From NCBI RefSeq assembly GCF_020178975.1, contig NZ_JAHXBU010000010.1:1-45046 (forward strand): a DNA stretch of 45,046 nt, written 5' to 3'. The position numbers and the translations under genes are program-made. The DNA is from Cesiribacter sp. SM1 (GTDB taxonomy: Bacteria; Bacteroidota; Bacteroidia; Cytophagales; Cyclobacteriaceae). A model generated the notes under the pieces. The model saw only the letters and a list, made by a program, of their open reading frames with translations. It searched no databases and was not told the DNA's origin. Positions 28,533 to 37,926 of this stretch are shown here, one piece after another. The number at the start of each line of letters is the position of its first letter. Within the stretch, counting starts at the first letter, position 1.

Positions 28533-30515
28533 TTATATTTTCGATTTATGAATGCCGAGTTTTTCCATTCTGGATTCTAAGGTTGTAGGCTTTAAGTTTA
28601 GTAACTCAGCTGCACCGTTTTTTCCACGTATGCGTCCATTTGCCTTCCTTAGAATCGAGATAATATATTCTCTCTCGGTTTCCTGCTGCATAAGCTTTAC
28701 ATCGGAAAGCGTTTTAAGGGTAGCAGGTATGGTTTTAGTCATTGGCAGAGCGCCATTCACAGAAAACTTTTTTTCGAGAGACCGCCCTAATTCCAGGGGG
28801 CTATTTCTGTCGTTTATAATCACTGCCTGCTCTATTACATTTTGAAGCTCACGGATATTGCCCGGCCATTCATACTGCACCAACTCCTCCATTACTTTGT
28901 CTTTGATACCCAGGTAGGGTTTGCCCATTTTCCTGCAGAAATTCTGGGCAAAGAATTGAGCAAGGAGCGGGATGTCTTCTGTTCTTTCACGCAGGGCGGG
29001 CAGCTGAATTGGAAATACACTCAGCCGGTAATACAGATCTAGGCGGAATCTGCCTTCGGAAACCTCCTGCTCTAAATTACGGTTGGTGGCAGCAATAATG
29101 CGTACATCAGTTTTAATAGGGCCCTTCCCGCCTAGGCGTTCAATCTCTTTTTCCTGTAACACTCTCAAAAGTTTCGATTGAAGCTCCAGTGGTAATTCAC
29201 CAATTTCATCCAGAAAGATGCTCCCCCCATGGGCTAATTCAAATTTCCCGATTCTTCTGTCAGCAGCACCGGTAAATGCCCCCTTTTCATGTCCAAACAG
29301 CTCCGATTCTATTAGATTAGCAGGGAGTACTGCGCAATTTACCTTTACCAGTATTTTTGAATTTCTGGGGGAAAGGTTATGTAGTGATCGTGCTATCAGC
29401 TCCTTTCCTGTGCCACTCTCTCCCAGAATGAGCACGGAAGTGTCGGTTCCGGCTACCTGGGTAACCTGGTCAAACACCTGTAAAAGGGCACTGCTGGTGC
29501 CGATTATCTTATCAAAATTAGCTCCTGTTTTTACTTCTTCCTGCAGATAATGATTTTCCCGCCGCAGTTGCTCACTAAGTCTTTCGATTTCATCAAAAGC
29601 AAGCAACCGGTCCAGGGTAATGGCTAATGGTTTCTGAAGTGACTGCAGTAGCGAAAGATGTTCCTGTAGGAAAACATGATCATTTCTGCTGTAGAAAGAC
29701 AACACAAAAGAACCTTCCCGAGTCATTTGGCATGACTGTGACAGATTTGAGCTGAGATCAAAGGTTTTTGCCAGCAGTTGTTTGAATGGAATTGTGCGGC
29801 AATTGGTGGTGAAATCTTCTCCATTATATAGACCTGCATCACTATGGCTAAACTCATGGAGCATGGCTATAACTTTGTCCACTGTCAGGTTGGTCATCAT
29901 GGAAATATCCGGTAGGCTGAGAACCTGGTATTCGTCAAAACCGATCCGGAAAAAACCATAGATGCGGTTAGCTTCTTTCTTGTTGAGTATGCCTGTCAGC
30001 AGGAAGTCGAAGGGAATAAAAGCTTGAAAATGCCTGGCTGACTGTAGCAGTTTCTGCTCCCAGTCGCCAGTGGCGGATAGTGTGTCGGAAAGGCTAATCT
30101 GCAGGGACTTTTGCTTTCGCATGCCCGCCTCTATACTGTGTGCATGTCGGTAAAGGGCCATTTGTAGGGTAACCAGAACATCTTTTTCCCGAAAAGGCTT
30201 AACTAAATATCCATAGGGTTGTGTGGCCTTTACTTCCTCCAGTATGCGCTGGTTTGAGTTAGCAGACAGGTACACAAATGGGATGCCTGCAGTGCTGAGC
30301 TTTTGTGACAGATCAATCCCGGTCTCTTTTCCCTGGAGGAAAATATCAAGCAAAACCATATCAGGCTGCTGGACTTGGATAAGCTGTAATGCTTCGGTTA
30401 CCGATGAGGCAATACCGATGATTTTATAACCGGCCTTTTCAAGCATGATCTGCAGATCGTTAGCCACAATAAACTCATCTTCAACCAGGAGTATGTTGCG
30501 GCCTATGTCTGCCAT
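28533..30515 (-). CDS. Sigma-54-interacting response regulator (NtrC type)
   Basis: A 660-residue activator of sigma-54 promoters. It has a receiver domain (about 7-125; phospho-acceptor D57 in VLLDIF, conserved Lys in YLVKPF), a central GAF-like segment of unclear ligand (about 150-325), a sigma-54 AAA+ domain (Walker A GESGTGKE about 365-372, the sigma-54 contact loop GAFTGA about 412-417, Walker B SIFLDE about 432-437) and a Fis-type helix-turn-helix at the C-terminus (NGRIRGKNGAAELLNLKPTT). Start 30515 was chosen because it puts the Asp at the usual position; an ATG at 30554 adds 13 residues. The convergent HisKA_2 kinase at 25951 is the likely partner. Confidence 0.93.
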   Translation of the reverse strand: MADIGRNILLVEDEFIVANDLQIMLEKAGYKIIGIASSVTEALQLIQVQQPDMVLLDIFLQGKETGIDLSQKLSTAGIPFVYLSANSNQRILEEVKATQPYGYLVKPFREKDVLVTLQMALYRHAHSIEAGMRKQKSLQISLSDTLSATGDWEQKLLQSARHFQAFIPFDFLLTGILNKKEANRIYGFFRIGFDEYQVLSLPDISMMTNLTVDKVIAMLHEFSHSDAGLYNGEDFTTNCRTIPFKQLLAKTFDLSSNLSQSCQMTREGSFVLSFYSRNDHVFLQEHLSLLQSLQKPLAITLDRLLAFDEIERLSEQLRRENHYLQEEVKTGANFDKIIGTSSALLQVFDQVTQVAGTDTSVLILGESGTGKELIARSLHNLSPRNSKILVKVNCAVLPANLIESELFGHEKGAFTGAADRRIGKFELAHGGSIFLDEIGELPLELQSKLLRVLQEKEIERLGGKGPIKTDVRIIAATNRNLEQEVSEGRFRLDLYYRLSVFPIQLPALRERTEDIPLLAQFFAQNFCRKMGKPYLGIKDKVMEELVQYEWPGNIRELQNVIEQAVIINDRNSPLELGRSLEKKFSVNGALPMTKTIPATLKTLSDVKLMQQETEREYIISILRKANGRIRGKNGAAELLNLKPTTLESRMEKLGIHKSKI

Positions 30516-31401
30516 CGTGGGAGATGCTTTAAATAAGGTTTGGGGGACTAGCATAAGATGTCGTGAGGTTGTTACCCCGATAATAGATATTGAATTTGAG
30601 AATGCCTGCTATTTCTGGAGCGAGGCTGTTACTCTGCTGCCGGCAATGGTCTCTCTTCCGGATCAAACCAGCCTTTATGTTGTTTTTCACCTCTTGGTGT
30701 TCTTCCCTAAGATGCCAATGGCAGACAAGCTTGTGAACCCAGCAAGTGAAAAAAGAAAAGTTCATAGGGGCTGATAAAGGTTTGGTTAAGTAAAAAACAG
30801 CTTCTTAGCAATCCTGGTTACGATAAACCCAGAATTGAGATTACAAGGAAGGTGCCAACAGCAAACACGATAATAACTTTCAGCAACTATCGTATAATGC
30901 TCTGTTACTGCAGAAACTAGCAGACCTAAACCTAAACATCAGACGTATGAAATGTTACTATTTCACGGATATCTCCGATGTTGTGGTAGTAAAATACGAA
31001 AAAATCGGAGTTTATCGGATTTGTTGCATCCGGATAAACAGGAAAGTTTATGATTATTTTTAGGGCATCTTCTCAGTTACCTTCAGTATGTTGAAAAAGG
31101 TGAATGAATGTATCTCCCAGGCCTGCAGTGCAGGTGTGAACTGACTTCAGAAAAGCACTGATCCTATCCGATAGCTTTAGGTTTATCTCTGATAAATACG
31201 GGCTTTTTCGGGGCTTCGGAATGACTGATTCATGATAAGTGTTTTGCCAAATCGCTCTATCAGGGTGTAATGACTTGATTTTTAGGTTGTTCCGCTCACC
31301 TGACTAACCAAAAAAAACGCATTCACAAGTGGCATTTGTATTGTGATAGCATCCAAACGTTCTAACCCTCTTGCAACATACACTTACACAATTAAGGGCT
31401 T
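30516..31401. other. Divergent intergenic region between regulator and SnoaL gene
   Basis: About 890 bases with no gene. A dyad, CTCCGAT (30973-30979) / ATCGGAG (31004-31010), sits in a run of related TCGGA/TCCGA words. TGGCA-N6-TTG at 31330-31343 has the spacing of a sigma-54 -24/-12 promoter but lacks the -12 GC; it lies about 60 bases before the SnoaL start. Confidence 0.4.
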
Positions 31402-31803
31402 ATGGCAAACACACTATTGGCTATACAAACTTTATATACAGACTTCAATCAAGGAAATTTGTCTAAAATTCTATCATTAATTGATTGTGAAGTAATTATC
31501 CATAAGCCGGAATCATTACCCTATGGTAACCTTTATGTGGGACGTGAAGGCTTTGTAAATCTAATGTCGTCGCTGTACAAAACTTGGTCTAGCCTCCAGA
31601 TGATCCCTGAGAGTATAATAGCTTCAGGTGATATCATAGTGGCAAGCGGTGAACTTATCGGCAAAGTTTCTTCTGTTACTGAAATGATTCATATGCCCTT
31701 TGTGCATGTCTGGAAGATGCCGGAGGAGCATATAACAGAGATATGGTTTTATTACTGGGATACAGCTCTGTTATTAAAATACTTCGGGAAATCCAAACAG
31801 TAA
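31402..31803 (+). CDS. SnoaL-like (NTF2-fold) protein
   Basis: A 133-residue cytoplasmic protein with the NTF2-like cone fold pattern of the SnoaL-like polyketide-cyclase/ester family: an N-terminal helix (LLAIQTLYTDFNQGNLSKIL), a strand with VIIHKPE, a conserved G-x-E-G-F helix (GREGFVNLMSSLY), and two C-terminal strands ending MPFVHVWKMPEEHITEIWFY. Members range from small-ligand isomerases to proteins of unknown role, so the substrate cannot be given. It stands alone, divergent from the sigma-54-type regulator. Confidence 0.85.
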   Translation: MANTLLAIQTLYTDFNQGNLSKILSLIDCEVIIHKPESLPYGNLYVGREGFVNLMSSLYKTWSSLQMIPESIIASGDIIVASGELIGKVSSVTEMIHMPFVHVWKMPEEHITEIWFYYWDTALLLKYFGKSKQ

Positions 31804-32699
31804 AGCACCAGTGATAAACTGGATATCTCATAGGCAACAGTTCCTGATCAGCATCTTTATCACCTGCTTTCTAAGCTCGGGAGAACTACCCTTGTAGAGG
31901 TACTCCTGCTGAAACTGCTTTTTACAATCGGTACATCAGCACCCTGTTTCTTTCATGAGATTGTGTGGTGTTGGACTCGTTGTTGTAGGCGTGATTCTCA
32001 TTAGAAAATTTTAGCGCCAATAGGCTCTTCAGACAGGCAGATGTTATCTGCTTTCTTTACCGCCCCGGCAGTCTGAACAGCGACTGGAGTTCTTCTTGAA
32101 ATTTAGCAGTCACTCATCAGGATCACTGTCTCAAACATTGATAAGCTTGTAAGGACTGCTGTACACATCGTAGTTTTCAGGGAATTCATTTTTTGTCTTT
32201 ACTGCCTGTTATCTGATAATCTGATAGCAGGCAGTTTTTTTATGCTTAACAACTAGTTACCTCTTTCATGTGCCCAAAGCTGCAGCACCACTAACGAACA
32301 GCAGCATGTGAGCAAGGGCTGTTACAGCTTGGTTTGATTATTCACTTATTCCTTACTTTCCTGGCATGGATAAGGAAATAAGAGAAGCTCCCGTAAAGTA
32401 TCTGCTAGAGCTACATGTGTGAATGCCTGTGATAAAAGTTTTATGCATGATAGACTGAAAGCCCTGCTGCAGTCAATTAATTAACCTCTATGACGCAGAG
32501 AAGCTCACTACATGGGGTTCATTGCTGGATGAATACCCCCGCTGATGCTCAAGGATGTGACAGCTTTAGTGCCATTCTGTTGTATCGCGTAGTTCCGGGA
32601 GATGATACCGAAGCGCCAGGTATCTAGTCTGTATTGATAGGTATAAGGAGGAGGCTTTATTCCCAGGGGTGCATTGAATATTTCAAACTATACCATATA
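31804..32699. other. Gap with transporter-tail remnant and orphan terminator
   Basis: About 900 bases without an intact gene. A 19-codon piece (31955-32014) reads like the last membrane helix of an EamA/DMT-type transporter (GVGLVVVGVILI), with related residues in another frame just upstream, so it is probably the relic of a lost gene. A strong terminator follows at 32201-32241. Nothing is recognised from 32242 to 32699. Confidence 0.4.
32201..32241 (+). terminator. Strong rho-independent terminator
   Basis: A 13-base-pair stem (ACTGCCTGTTATC at 32201-32213 with GATAGCAGGCAGT at 32223-32235, one G-U pair) encloses a 9-base loop and runs into seven T residues. It acts for plus-strand transcription. 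The nearest intact upstream gene is the SnoaL protein 400 bases away, so the terminator may have belonged to the decayed gene in between. Confidence 0.85.
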
Positions 32700-33593
32700 T
32701 TATACATGATGAGGGGCAAATTGATGGATGATATTTTTTTTGTATTCTGTAAAGTTCATACCAGAAATATTCTTAAAAAATTTACTGAAGTGACCCAGAT
32801 CTTCAAAGCCTAAATCATAAGCAATTTCCTTCATGTTAGCGCCTGAATATTTCGCTTGTTTCTTGGCTTCAAGTACTATACGCTGCCTGATGTAGTGGCC
32901 GGCCGAATGACCATAGGTTTTTTTGACCAGCTCGTTTAAATAGTTAGGTGAAACGCATAGCAACTCGGCATAATCGGCAACCATTTTTTTCTCCCGGTAA
33001 TGCTTCTCCAGCAGTGAAGTGAATTTCTGAACCAAGGATATCTGCCTGTTTTGAATGGAACCGGCCTCTGTAGGCGAAGATATTCTTTTGATATGTATGA
33101 GTAGGATTTTTAGATAACGCCTTAACATTTCACTCCTTAGCATATCATAATTATTATACTCCTTGGTGATCTTCTTTAATAGGTCTTCTATTTCAACGCA
33201 CATATCATTTTCAGGCTGGATGATCGGACAATGGATAAACTGTTCGAAAAGACTGTTATTTTCTATATTACCAAAACCATCATCACCTTCTGTTAAAAAA
33301 GATTCTTTGAACGAGACAACAAATCCACGTGAATTCGGCGAGGCAATCAATTGACGAATCTGGCCAGGTGCTACACAAAATAAGGTATTGTTACCAATAG
33401 GGTATTCTTTCAGGTCTATGTATTTGCGCCCGGCCCCGCTGCTAAACCAGACTATTTCAAAATCTCCCATTTTCCGGGGCGCTGTGTGCTGATTTCCCAG
33501 CTTTTGTGTGAAGTATTGAAGTGTATAAATATGAAAAGGAAAATCACTGGTAGATTTGTGCTCGTGGACTGTAGTGTCAGTTAGGGTTTTCAT
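32700..33593 (-). CDS. AraC-family transcriptional regulator
   Basis: A 297-residue regulator. The N-terminal part (about 1-170) is a cupin-like sensor typical of AraC-family repressors/activators (MGDFEIVWFSSGAGRKYIDL, LFCVAPGQIRQL). The C-terminal HTH_18 domain (about 195-290) contains VADYAELLCVSPNYLNELVK and NMKEIAYDLGFEDLGHFSKF, with GMNFTEYKK at the end. The region it faces is a 1.5-kb gap with no intact gene, so an obvious target is missing. The ligand is unknown. Confidence 0.9.
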   Translation of the reverse strand: MKTLTDTTVHEHKSTSDFPFHIYTLQYFTQKLGNQHTAPRKMGDFEIVWFSSGAGRKYIDLKEYPIGNNTLFCVAPGQIRQLIASPNSRGFVVSFKESFLTEGDDGFGNIENNSLFEQFIHCPIIQPENDMCVEIEDLLKKITKEYNNYDMLRSEMLRRYLKILLIHIKRISSPTEAGSIQNRQISLVQKFTSLLEKHYREKKMVADYAELLCVSPNYLNELVKKTYGHSAGHYIRQRIVLEAKKQAKYSGANMKEIAYDLGFEDLGHFSKFFKNISGMNFTEYKKNIIHQFAPHHV

Positions 33594-35119
33594 GATCGTA
33601 TAGTTTTAGGTGGATATTTTTTTGAAGGCTATCGCTGTTGATCGACAGAAGGTCAAAGTCATATTTCTCCTGTTTAGATCAACAAGCATTGACTGGTAAA
33701 CCTTAATTGCAAGCCTAGCACCTCAGTAACTGTTTGTTAGGAGAGCCCTTTTGTTAAACTGCTTAAGCTGTTTGTAGTAAAACAATTGGCATGCCACGAA
33801 AAACCCCTTATGTAAAAAGATTAAAACGCTGCGTCTGGGGCAAAAGAAGCCTATTCTGCATAGCAGGGGAGGTGTTAATTGTTTATGTTCCTTTCATTAG
33901 TTCCGAAAGATTTGGAGCTTCCCCATCAAACTCCGAAATAACCGGACCTCCATCCCCCTTCATAGATGTCTTATCATTGGCCCCTGTTCTCCGGCATATT
34001 CCAGAAACTATCAATTGATCTTTATTCCTGTTTCTGCCCCAGCGTATGGATCAGTTGCTGGATTTCAATTTCTTATAGCGATGGATGAGCTAATTAGGCT
34101 GGTGCTTAATGCTAAACTTCTTTACAGAGCTACGCTAAGGGCGGGGCTACTGGACTGGCTACCGGTAAAATGTACCTAATCAACAAGATAGTATAGCGCC
34201 AGCCTGGCTTACTAACGGAAGGCTTTCCAATGGTTTTAGATATCAATTTTCCAGGAATATTGGCCAGGTGCAGCCTTTCTGCCCCTGTGTTAAATATACA
34301 ATAGAATCGTGCAAACTGCCATTTCTAAAGTGAGTCGTTTAGAGGAGCTTTGTATTATTCTCAAGTTGTAAAATCAATTCTGCATGGCTTATGGGAACAA
34401 CAGACGTACCAGATCAAGCAGTAACATCCAGAGCGAAATTATCGCATCTCCGGAGGCAGCTAGCAATAAGCTTTCAGTTAATGATTGTGCTGTTGCCCGG
34501 AATTAAAAGGGTCTATGAGTTGAGGGGCCTGCTTTCACGGCTGAAGTAGAGCTGTGCAGCATAGTAATATTATAAGATTGTTCATGTAAAGTCACCAAAC
34601 ATCTACTATCCTGCGAAATACAAAACAACCAGTGCTGGTTTAGAGGGATCGCCGAGAGGACACATCAGGAAAATAAACTCAGCACTGGCTGTTACCACAC
34701 ATTTACAGCTCTGCTGCTTTTCCAGGCAGTCGAATGATGTTGGATCAAGATAATGAAAAACTACAGGCAGTGCCGAAGCATGATCTTGAAGTCACACAAC
34801 TGTCAGAAACCACAGTATCGAGGTATGACAGTACGACATTGATAGAAGAGATACTCAGTGAACACGACACAATAACTATTTTTTTGCTAAAAAAAGCACA
34901 GATCTACTTACCAATAGCCGTGGCGAATAAGGAACGATTGATTTTATGACAAGCCTTATGCAAGAACATGAAAAGTCCGCCTGGATCCTAAGGTCACATC
35001 CAAAGTAACGGCCAGGGAAAAAAGTGCTATTCAAAGCGAAAAGCATCCATGGTTGCAAATTTAGGATTTCCCCAATTTTGCATTATCAAATCAACAATAA
35101 CAATATAAACAACAAGAAG
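33594..35119. other. Long gene-poor region
   Basis: About 1.5 kb between an AraC gene and an alpha/beta hydrolase. Small frames are open but unconvincing: 33791-34018, 34384-34506 (40 codons) and 34734-34949 (71 codons, acidic N-terminal half, no recognised family). An inverted repeat, CCAGTGCTG (34629-34637) / CAGCACTGG (34680-34688), could form a hairpin. The region looks like decayed DNA or a large regulatory spacer; no mobile-element end was recognised. Confidence 0.35.
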
Positions 35120-35947
35120 ATGAACAAGTTCACAGTAAAAGACGGAACAGAACTATACTTTAAAGATTTTGGAAAAGGGCAGCCAATTTTCTTTCACCAT
35201 GGATGGCCGTTGTCATCTGATGATTGGGATGCACAAATAATGTTTTTCCTGGAAAAAGGCTTTAGGGTAATTGCGCACGACAGACGTGGGCATGGAAGGT
35301 CAACTCAAACTTATCTGGGTAACGATATGGACACCTATGCGGCAGATGTAGCTGAACTTATCGAATTTTTAGACCTTAAAAATGTCATTCATGTAGGTCA
35401 CTCAACTGGCGGAGGCGAAGCCATACGATATGCAGCACAATACGGTAAAGGCCGTGTGGCTAAGGTAGTATTGATAAGTGCTGTTACACCTTACATGATA
35501 AAAGACGAAAACAACCCTGATGGCGTACCGATGGAAGTGTTTGATGATATTCGTACCAATACACTCCATAACAGGCAGCAGTTTTATCATGACCTTACCA
35601 TTCCTTTCTATGGCTATAACAGAGAAAATGCCGTTGTAAAAAAAGGAATTCAGGATAATTGGTGGAGGCAGGGAATGATGGGCGGAATAAAAGCCCAGTA
35701 CGACTGTATTAAAGTATTTTCAGAAACCGATTTCACGGATAACCTTAAAAGTGTTGAAGTGCCCGTGTTGATACTACATGGAGACGATGATCAGATTGTT
35801 CCTTATGCTACTACAGCGAAAAAAGCTGTTACTCTTTTGCAAAATGGAAAACTTATCATTTATCCGGGTCTATCCCATGGCATGCCTACTATAAATGCTG
35901 AAGTTATCAATGATGATATACTAAAGTTCATCAATTTTGAAGAGTAA
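35120..35947 (+). CDS. Alpha/beta hydrolase, cofactor-free haloperoxidase-like
   Basis: A 275-residue cytoplasmic alpha/beta hydrolase of the non-haem chloroperoxidase/esterase group. It has the oxyanion-hole block HHGWPLSSDDWD, DRRGHGRST, the nucleophile elbow GHSTGGGE (S95), the acid D224 in HGDDDQIVP, and H253 in SHGMPT, so the triad is complete. Start 35120 was chosen because the conserved strand (FTVKDGTELYFKDFG) begins there; the frame extends upstream only with a GTG and unconserved residues. In vivo such enzymes act as esterases or perhydrolases. A secreted relative with the same HGWPL block lies at 44781. Confidence 0.92.
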   Translation: MNKFTVKDGTELYFKDFGKGQPIFFHHGWPLSSDDWDAQIMFFLEKGFRVIAHDRRGHGRSTQTYLGNDMDTYAADVAELIEFLDLKNVIHVGHSTGGGEAIRYAAQYGKGRVAKVVLISAVTPYMIKDENNPDGVPMEVFDDIRTNTLHNRQQFYHDLTIPFYGYNRENAVVKKGIQDNWWRQGMMGGIKAQYDCIKVFSETDFTDNLKSVEVPVLILHGDDDQIVPYATTAKKAVTLLQNGKLIIYPGLSHGMPTINAEVINDDILKFINFEE

Positions 35948-36126
35948 ATGCATTTCAACAACAGAGTATATAGTCTTTGGCTACCCCCATTATACAAACG
36001 AACATATAATTAATAGGGGAAAACTAATTATAATGTTCGGATAGGTACTGCAACAACTTAAACTACAGGACTAAAAATAGTGTAAGCTGTTGTTTGTGAT
36101 AAATTTGTGGGAGCATGAGCAGGTAA

Positions 36127-36369
36127 GTTACTTTATCAACAGCAGATAAGCAGTACTTGCAGGGGGTACTAAAGAAAAGCAGGCATTCTTCCAGGAAGAT
36201 AAAGCTGGCCAGCGTGCTGCTGCTTTTATCAGAAGGAGCTTCGGTAGAGGAAATAGTAGCCAGAGTAGATGTTTACTTATCTACCCTGAGAGATTCAATG
36301 TCCAGGGAGGCCATTGAGAAGTATACGTTTCCCGAAGTTCAGCCTTTTAAAAGCGGCAGCCGCCTTTAG
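36127..36369 (+). pseudogene. IS630-type transposase N-terminal remnant
   Basis: An 80-codon frame with no good start (GTT after a stop; a TTG at 36157) encodes VTLSTADKQYLQGVLKKSRH followed by SSRKIKLASVLLLLSEG and ASVEEIVARVDV. This matches the helix-turn-helix opening of IS630-family transposases, in which a Lys/Arg-rich helix, an ILLL-type helix and a D/EEIA helix occur in this order. The frame then ends, and no DDE catalytic domain is found downstream, so only a fragment of the element remains. Confidence 0.45.
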
Positions 36370-36609
36370 CTTTGGGATGTAGTATAAAACTAAGATAGGT
36401 AGTAGTGTAGGCTTAGCTGAAGTTCGGCCTTTGTATGTTAAAAAATTACTACTTTAACAGAAAGAAAAAGCTGAAATCACTGCAGGGTGGCCCCGAAGCA
36501 TAAATTATTTAGGCTGTTAAAGAGCACGCAACGGTACTGCTACTAAGCACCCAAATAGGATACTGACTGTAAGTGAGAGCTCCGATACAACATATCCAAC
36601 AAAAGCTTG

Positions 36610-36981
36610 CTACTGACCAGTCACCTGTTCCAAACGCTCTAAAATAACTGAACGCAATCGCTCCTGGTGTTCATCTCCCCACTGTCCAAGGGCAGCTATG
36701 ACAGGAATCAAGGATTTTCCAAATTCAGTCAGGCTGTACTCCACCCTGGGTGGAACAACCGGATAAATGACTTTTGTGATCAATTCGTGCTCCTGCAACT
36801 CATTCAACTGTATGTTCAAAACCCTTCGTGAAGCATCAGGGATTTTTCGCTGCAGCTCGCTGGGGCGTTTGTTGCCTTCGTTGATAAACCATAGTAAGCG
36901 GATTTTCCATTTGCCGTAAAGCACTTCCCCAATCAGGTCAAGGCCACAATTCAGGCTCGGTGGTATTTTTCTTTCATACAT
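36610..36981 (-). CDS. HxlR-family transcriptional regulator
   Basis: A 123-residue winged-helix regulator of the HxlR family, whose members often respond to electrophiles, quinones or formaldehyde. Conserved features are GEVLYGKWKIRLLWFINEG, RPSELQRKIPDASRRVLNIQ, LNELQEHELITKVIY and PPRVEYSLTEFGKSLIPVI. One cysteine (Cys12 in LNCGLDLI) occupies the N-terminal position used for thiol sensing in relatives such as YodB/HypR; the role here is inferred. It is transcribed divergently from the SDR at 37110 and probably controls it. Confidence 0.92.
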   Translation of the reverse strand: MYERKIPPSLNCGLDLIGEVLYGKWKIRLLWFINEGNKRPSELQRKIPDASRRVLNIQLNELQEHELITKVIYPVVPPRVEYSLTEFGKSLIPVIAALGQWGDEHQERLRSVILERLEQVTGQ

Positions 36982-37084
36982 ACTATAAAACTACACCAAT
37001 GGTCCGAAAGGTACAATATGGGAAAAATTTGTCCCTATGCAATTCGTTTTTCCGTACTTGTAGCAACTACACATACACCTCATA

Positions 37085-37094
37085 TTTGTACAAA
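37085..37094. promoter_or_regulatory. Palindrome in the HxlR/SDR divergent promoter
   Basis: TTTGTACAAA is a perfect 10-base palindrome 15 bases before the SDR start, inside the 128-base divergent promoter region. It is a candidate site for the HxlR regulator; short length keeps confidence low. Confidence 0.25.
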
Positions 37095-37109
37095 ACAAAT
37101 TTGAGGAGC

Positions 37110-37904
37110 ATGAAAGAGAACGTAGATTTCAATAACGAGTTATGGGGCAAAACTGCCTTAGTAACAGGTGGCACAAAAGGAGCAGGAAAAGCCATTGCCG
37201 ATCGCTTACTCAATGCCGGTGCAACGGTGGTTGTAACGGCAAGAAACCCACCCGAATCGCTACATGAAAGACAGCATTTTGTTTCGGCTGATCTGAGCAA
37301 ACCTGAAGGAACTCAGAAAGTAGTTGAAGAAGTGCTATCTAAATTCGGAAGCCTTGATATCCTGGTCAATAATATGGGCGGTTCCGAAACCCGGGGCGGT
37401 GGCTTTGCTGTGTTGACGGATGAAGACTGGGAAACAACTATTCAAACTAATTTGCTGGCATCTGTTCGTTTGGACAGAGAATTTTTGCCCAAAATGATCC
37501 AACAGAATAGGGGTGTTATTATTCACATCGCTTCCATTCAGGGCAGGTTGCCCTTGCATGATTCCACTTTACCCTATGCGGCTGCGAAAGCCGGGTTAAT
37601 TAATTATAGTAAAGCTTTATCCAAAGAAGTTTCCCCAAAGGGCGTTCGGGTGCTTACTGTTTCACCCGGATGGATCATGACCCAATCATCCATAAGAATG
37701 ATGGAGCGTATTGCGGAAAGTTCAAAAACAACTGTAGAACAAGCCACGCAAAGCGTGATGGATGCTTTGGGCGGAATACCCATAGGCAGACCTGCAAAGC
37801 CTGAAGAAATTGCCGAATTTGTCGGCTTTTTGGTTTCTCCGAGAGCCAATTATCTGACAGGAACAGAATACATTATTGACGGAGGAACCATTCCAACTAT
37901 TTAA
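37110..37904 (+). CDS. Short-chain dehydrogenase/reductase
   Basis: A 264-residue NAD(P)-dependent oxidoreductase: ALVTGGTKGAGKAIADRL for cofactor binding, ILVNNMGGSE, the catalytic triad S142 (IASIQG), Y156 and K160 (YAAAKAGLINYSKAL), and the usual C-terminal LTGTEYIIDGGT. Start 37110 follows GAGGAG; upstream codons in the frame are not conserved. The substrate is unknown. It is divergent from the HxlR regulator and 22 bases before a SnoaL-like gene, likely one operon. A decayed copy of its last 115 codons lies at 42519-42865. Confidence 0.92.
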   Translation: MKENVDFNNELWGKTALVTGGTKGAGKAIADRLLNAGATVVVTARNPPESLHERQHFVSADLSKPEGTQKVVEEVLSKFGSLDILVNNMGGSETRGGGFAVLTDEDWETTIQTNLLASVRLDREFLPKMIQQNRGVIIHIASIQGRLPLHDSTLPYAAAKAGLINYSKALSKEVSPKGVRVLTVSPGWIMTQSSIRMMERIAESSKTTVEQATQSVMDALGGIPIGRPAKPEEIAEFVGFLVSPRANYLTGTEYIIDGGTIPTI

Positions 37905-37926
37905 TAAACTCTAAATAATTTTAATC

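Noticed and set aside
34164-34175. GGTAAAATGTAC, also present at the starts of the two osmC leader copies
   Set aside because: Similarity does not extend beyond the 12-mer here, so a third leader copy is not supported.
34629-34688. Inverted repeat CCAGTGCTG/CAGCACTGG considered as ends of a miniature transposon
   Set aside because: No target-site duplication and no second copy in the window.
34734-34949. 71-codon plus-strand frame considered as a small hypothetical gene
   Set aside because: ATG start and plausible acidic composition, but no homology recalled, no promoter or ribosome-binding site; evidence too thin.
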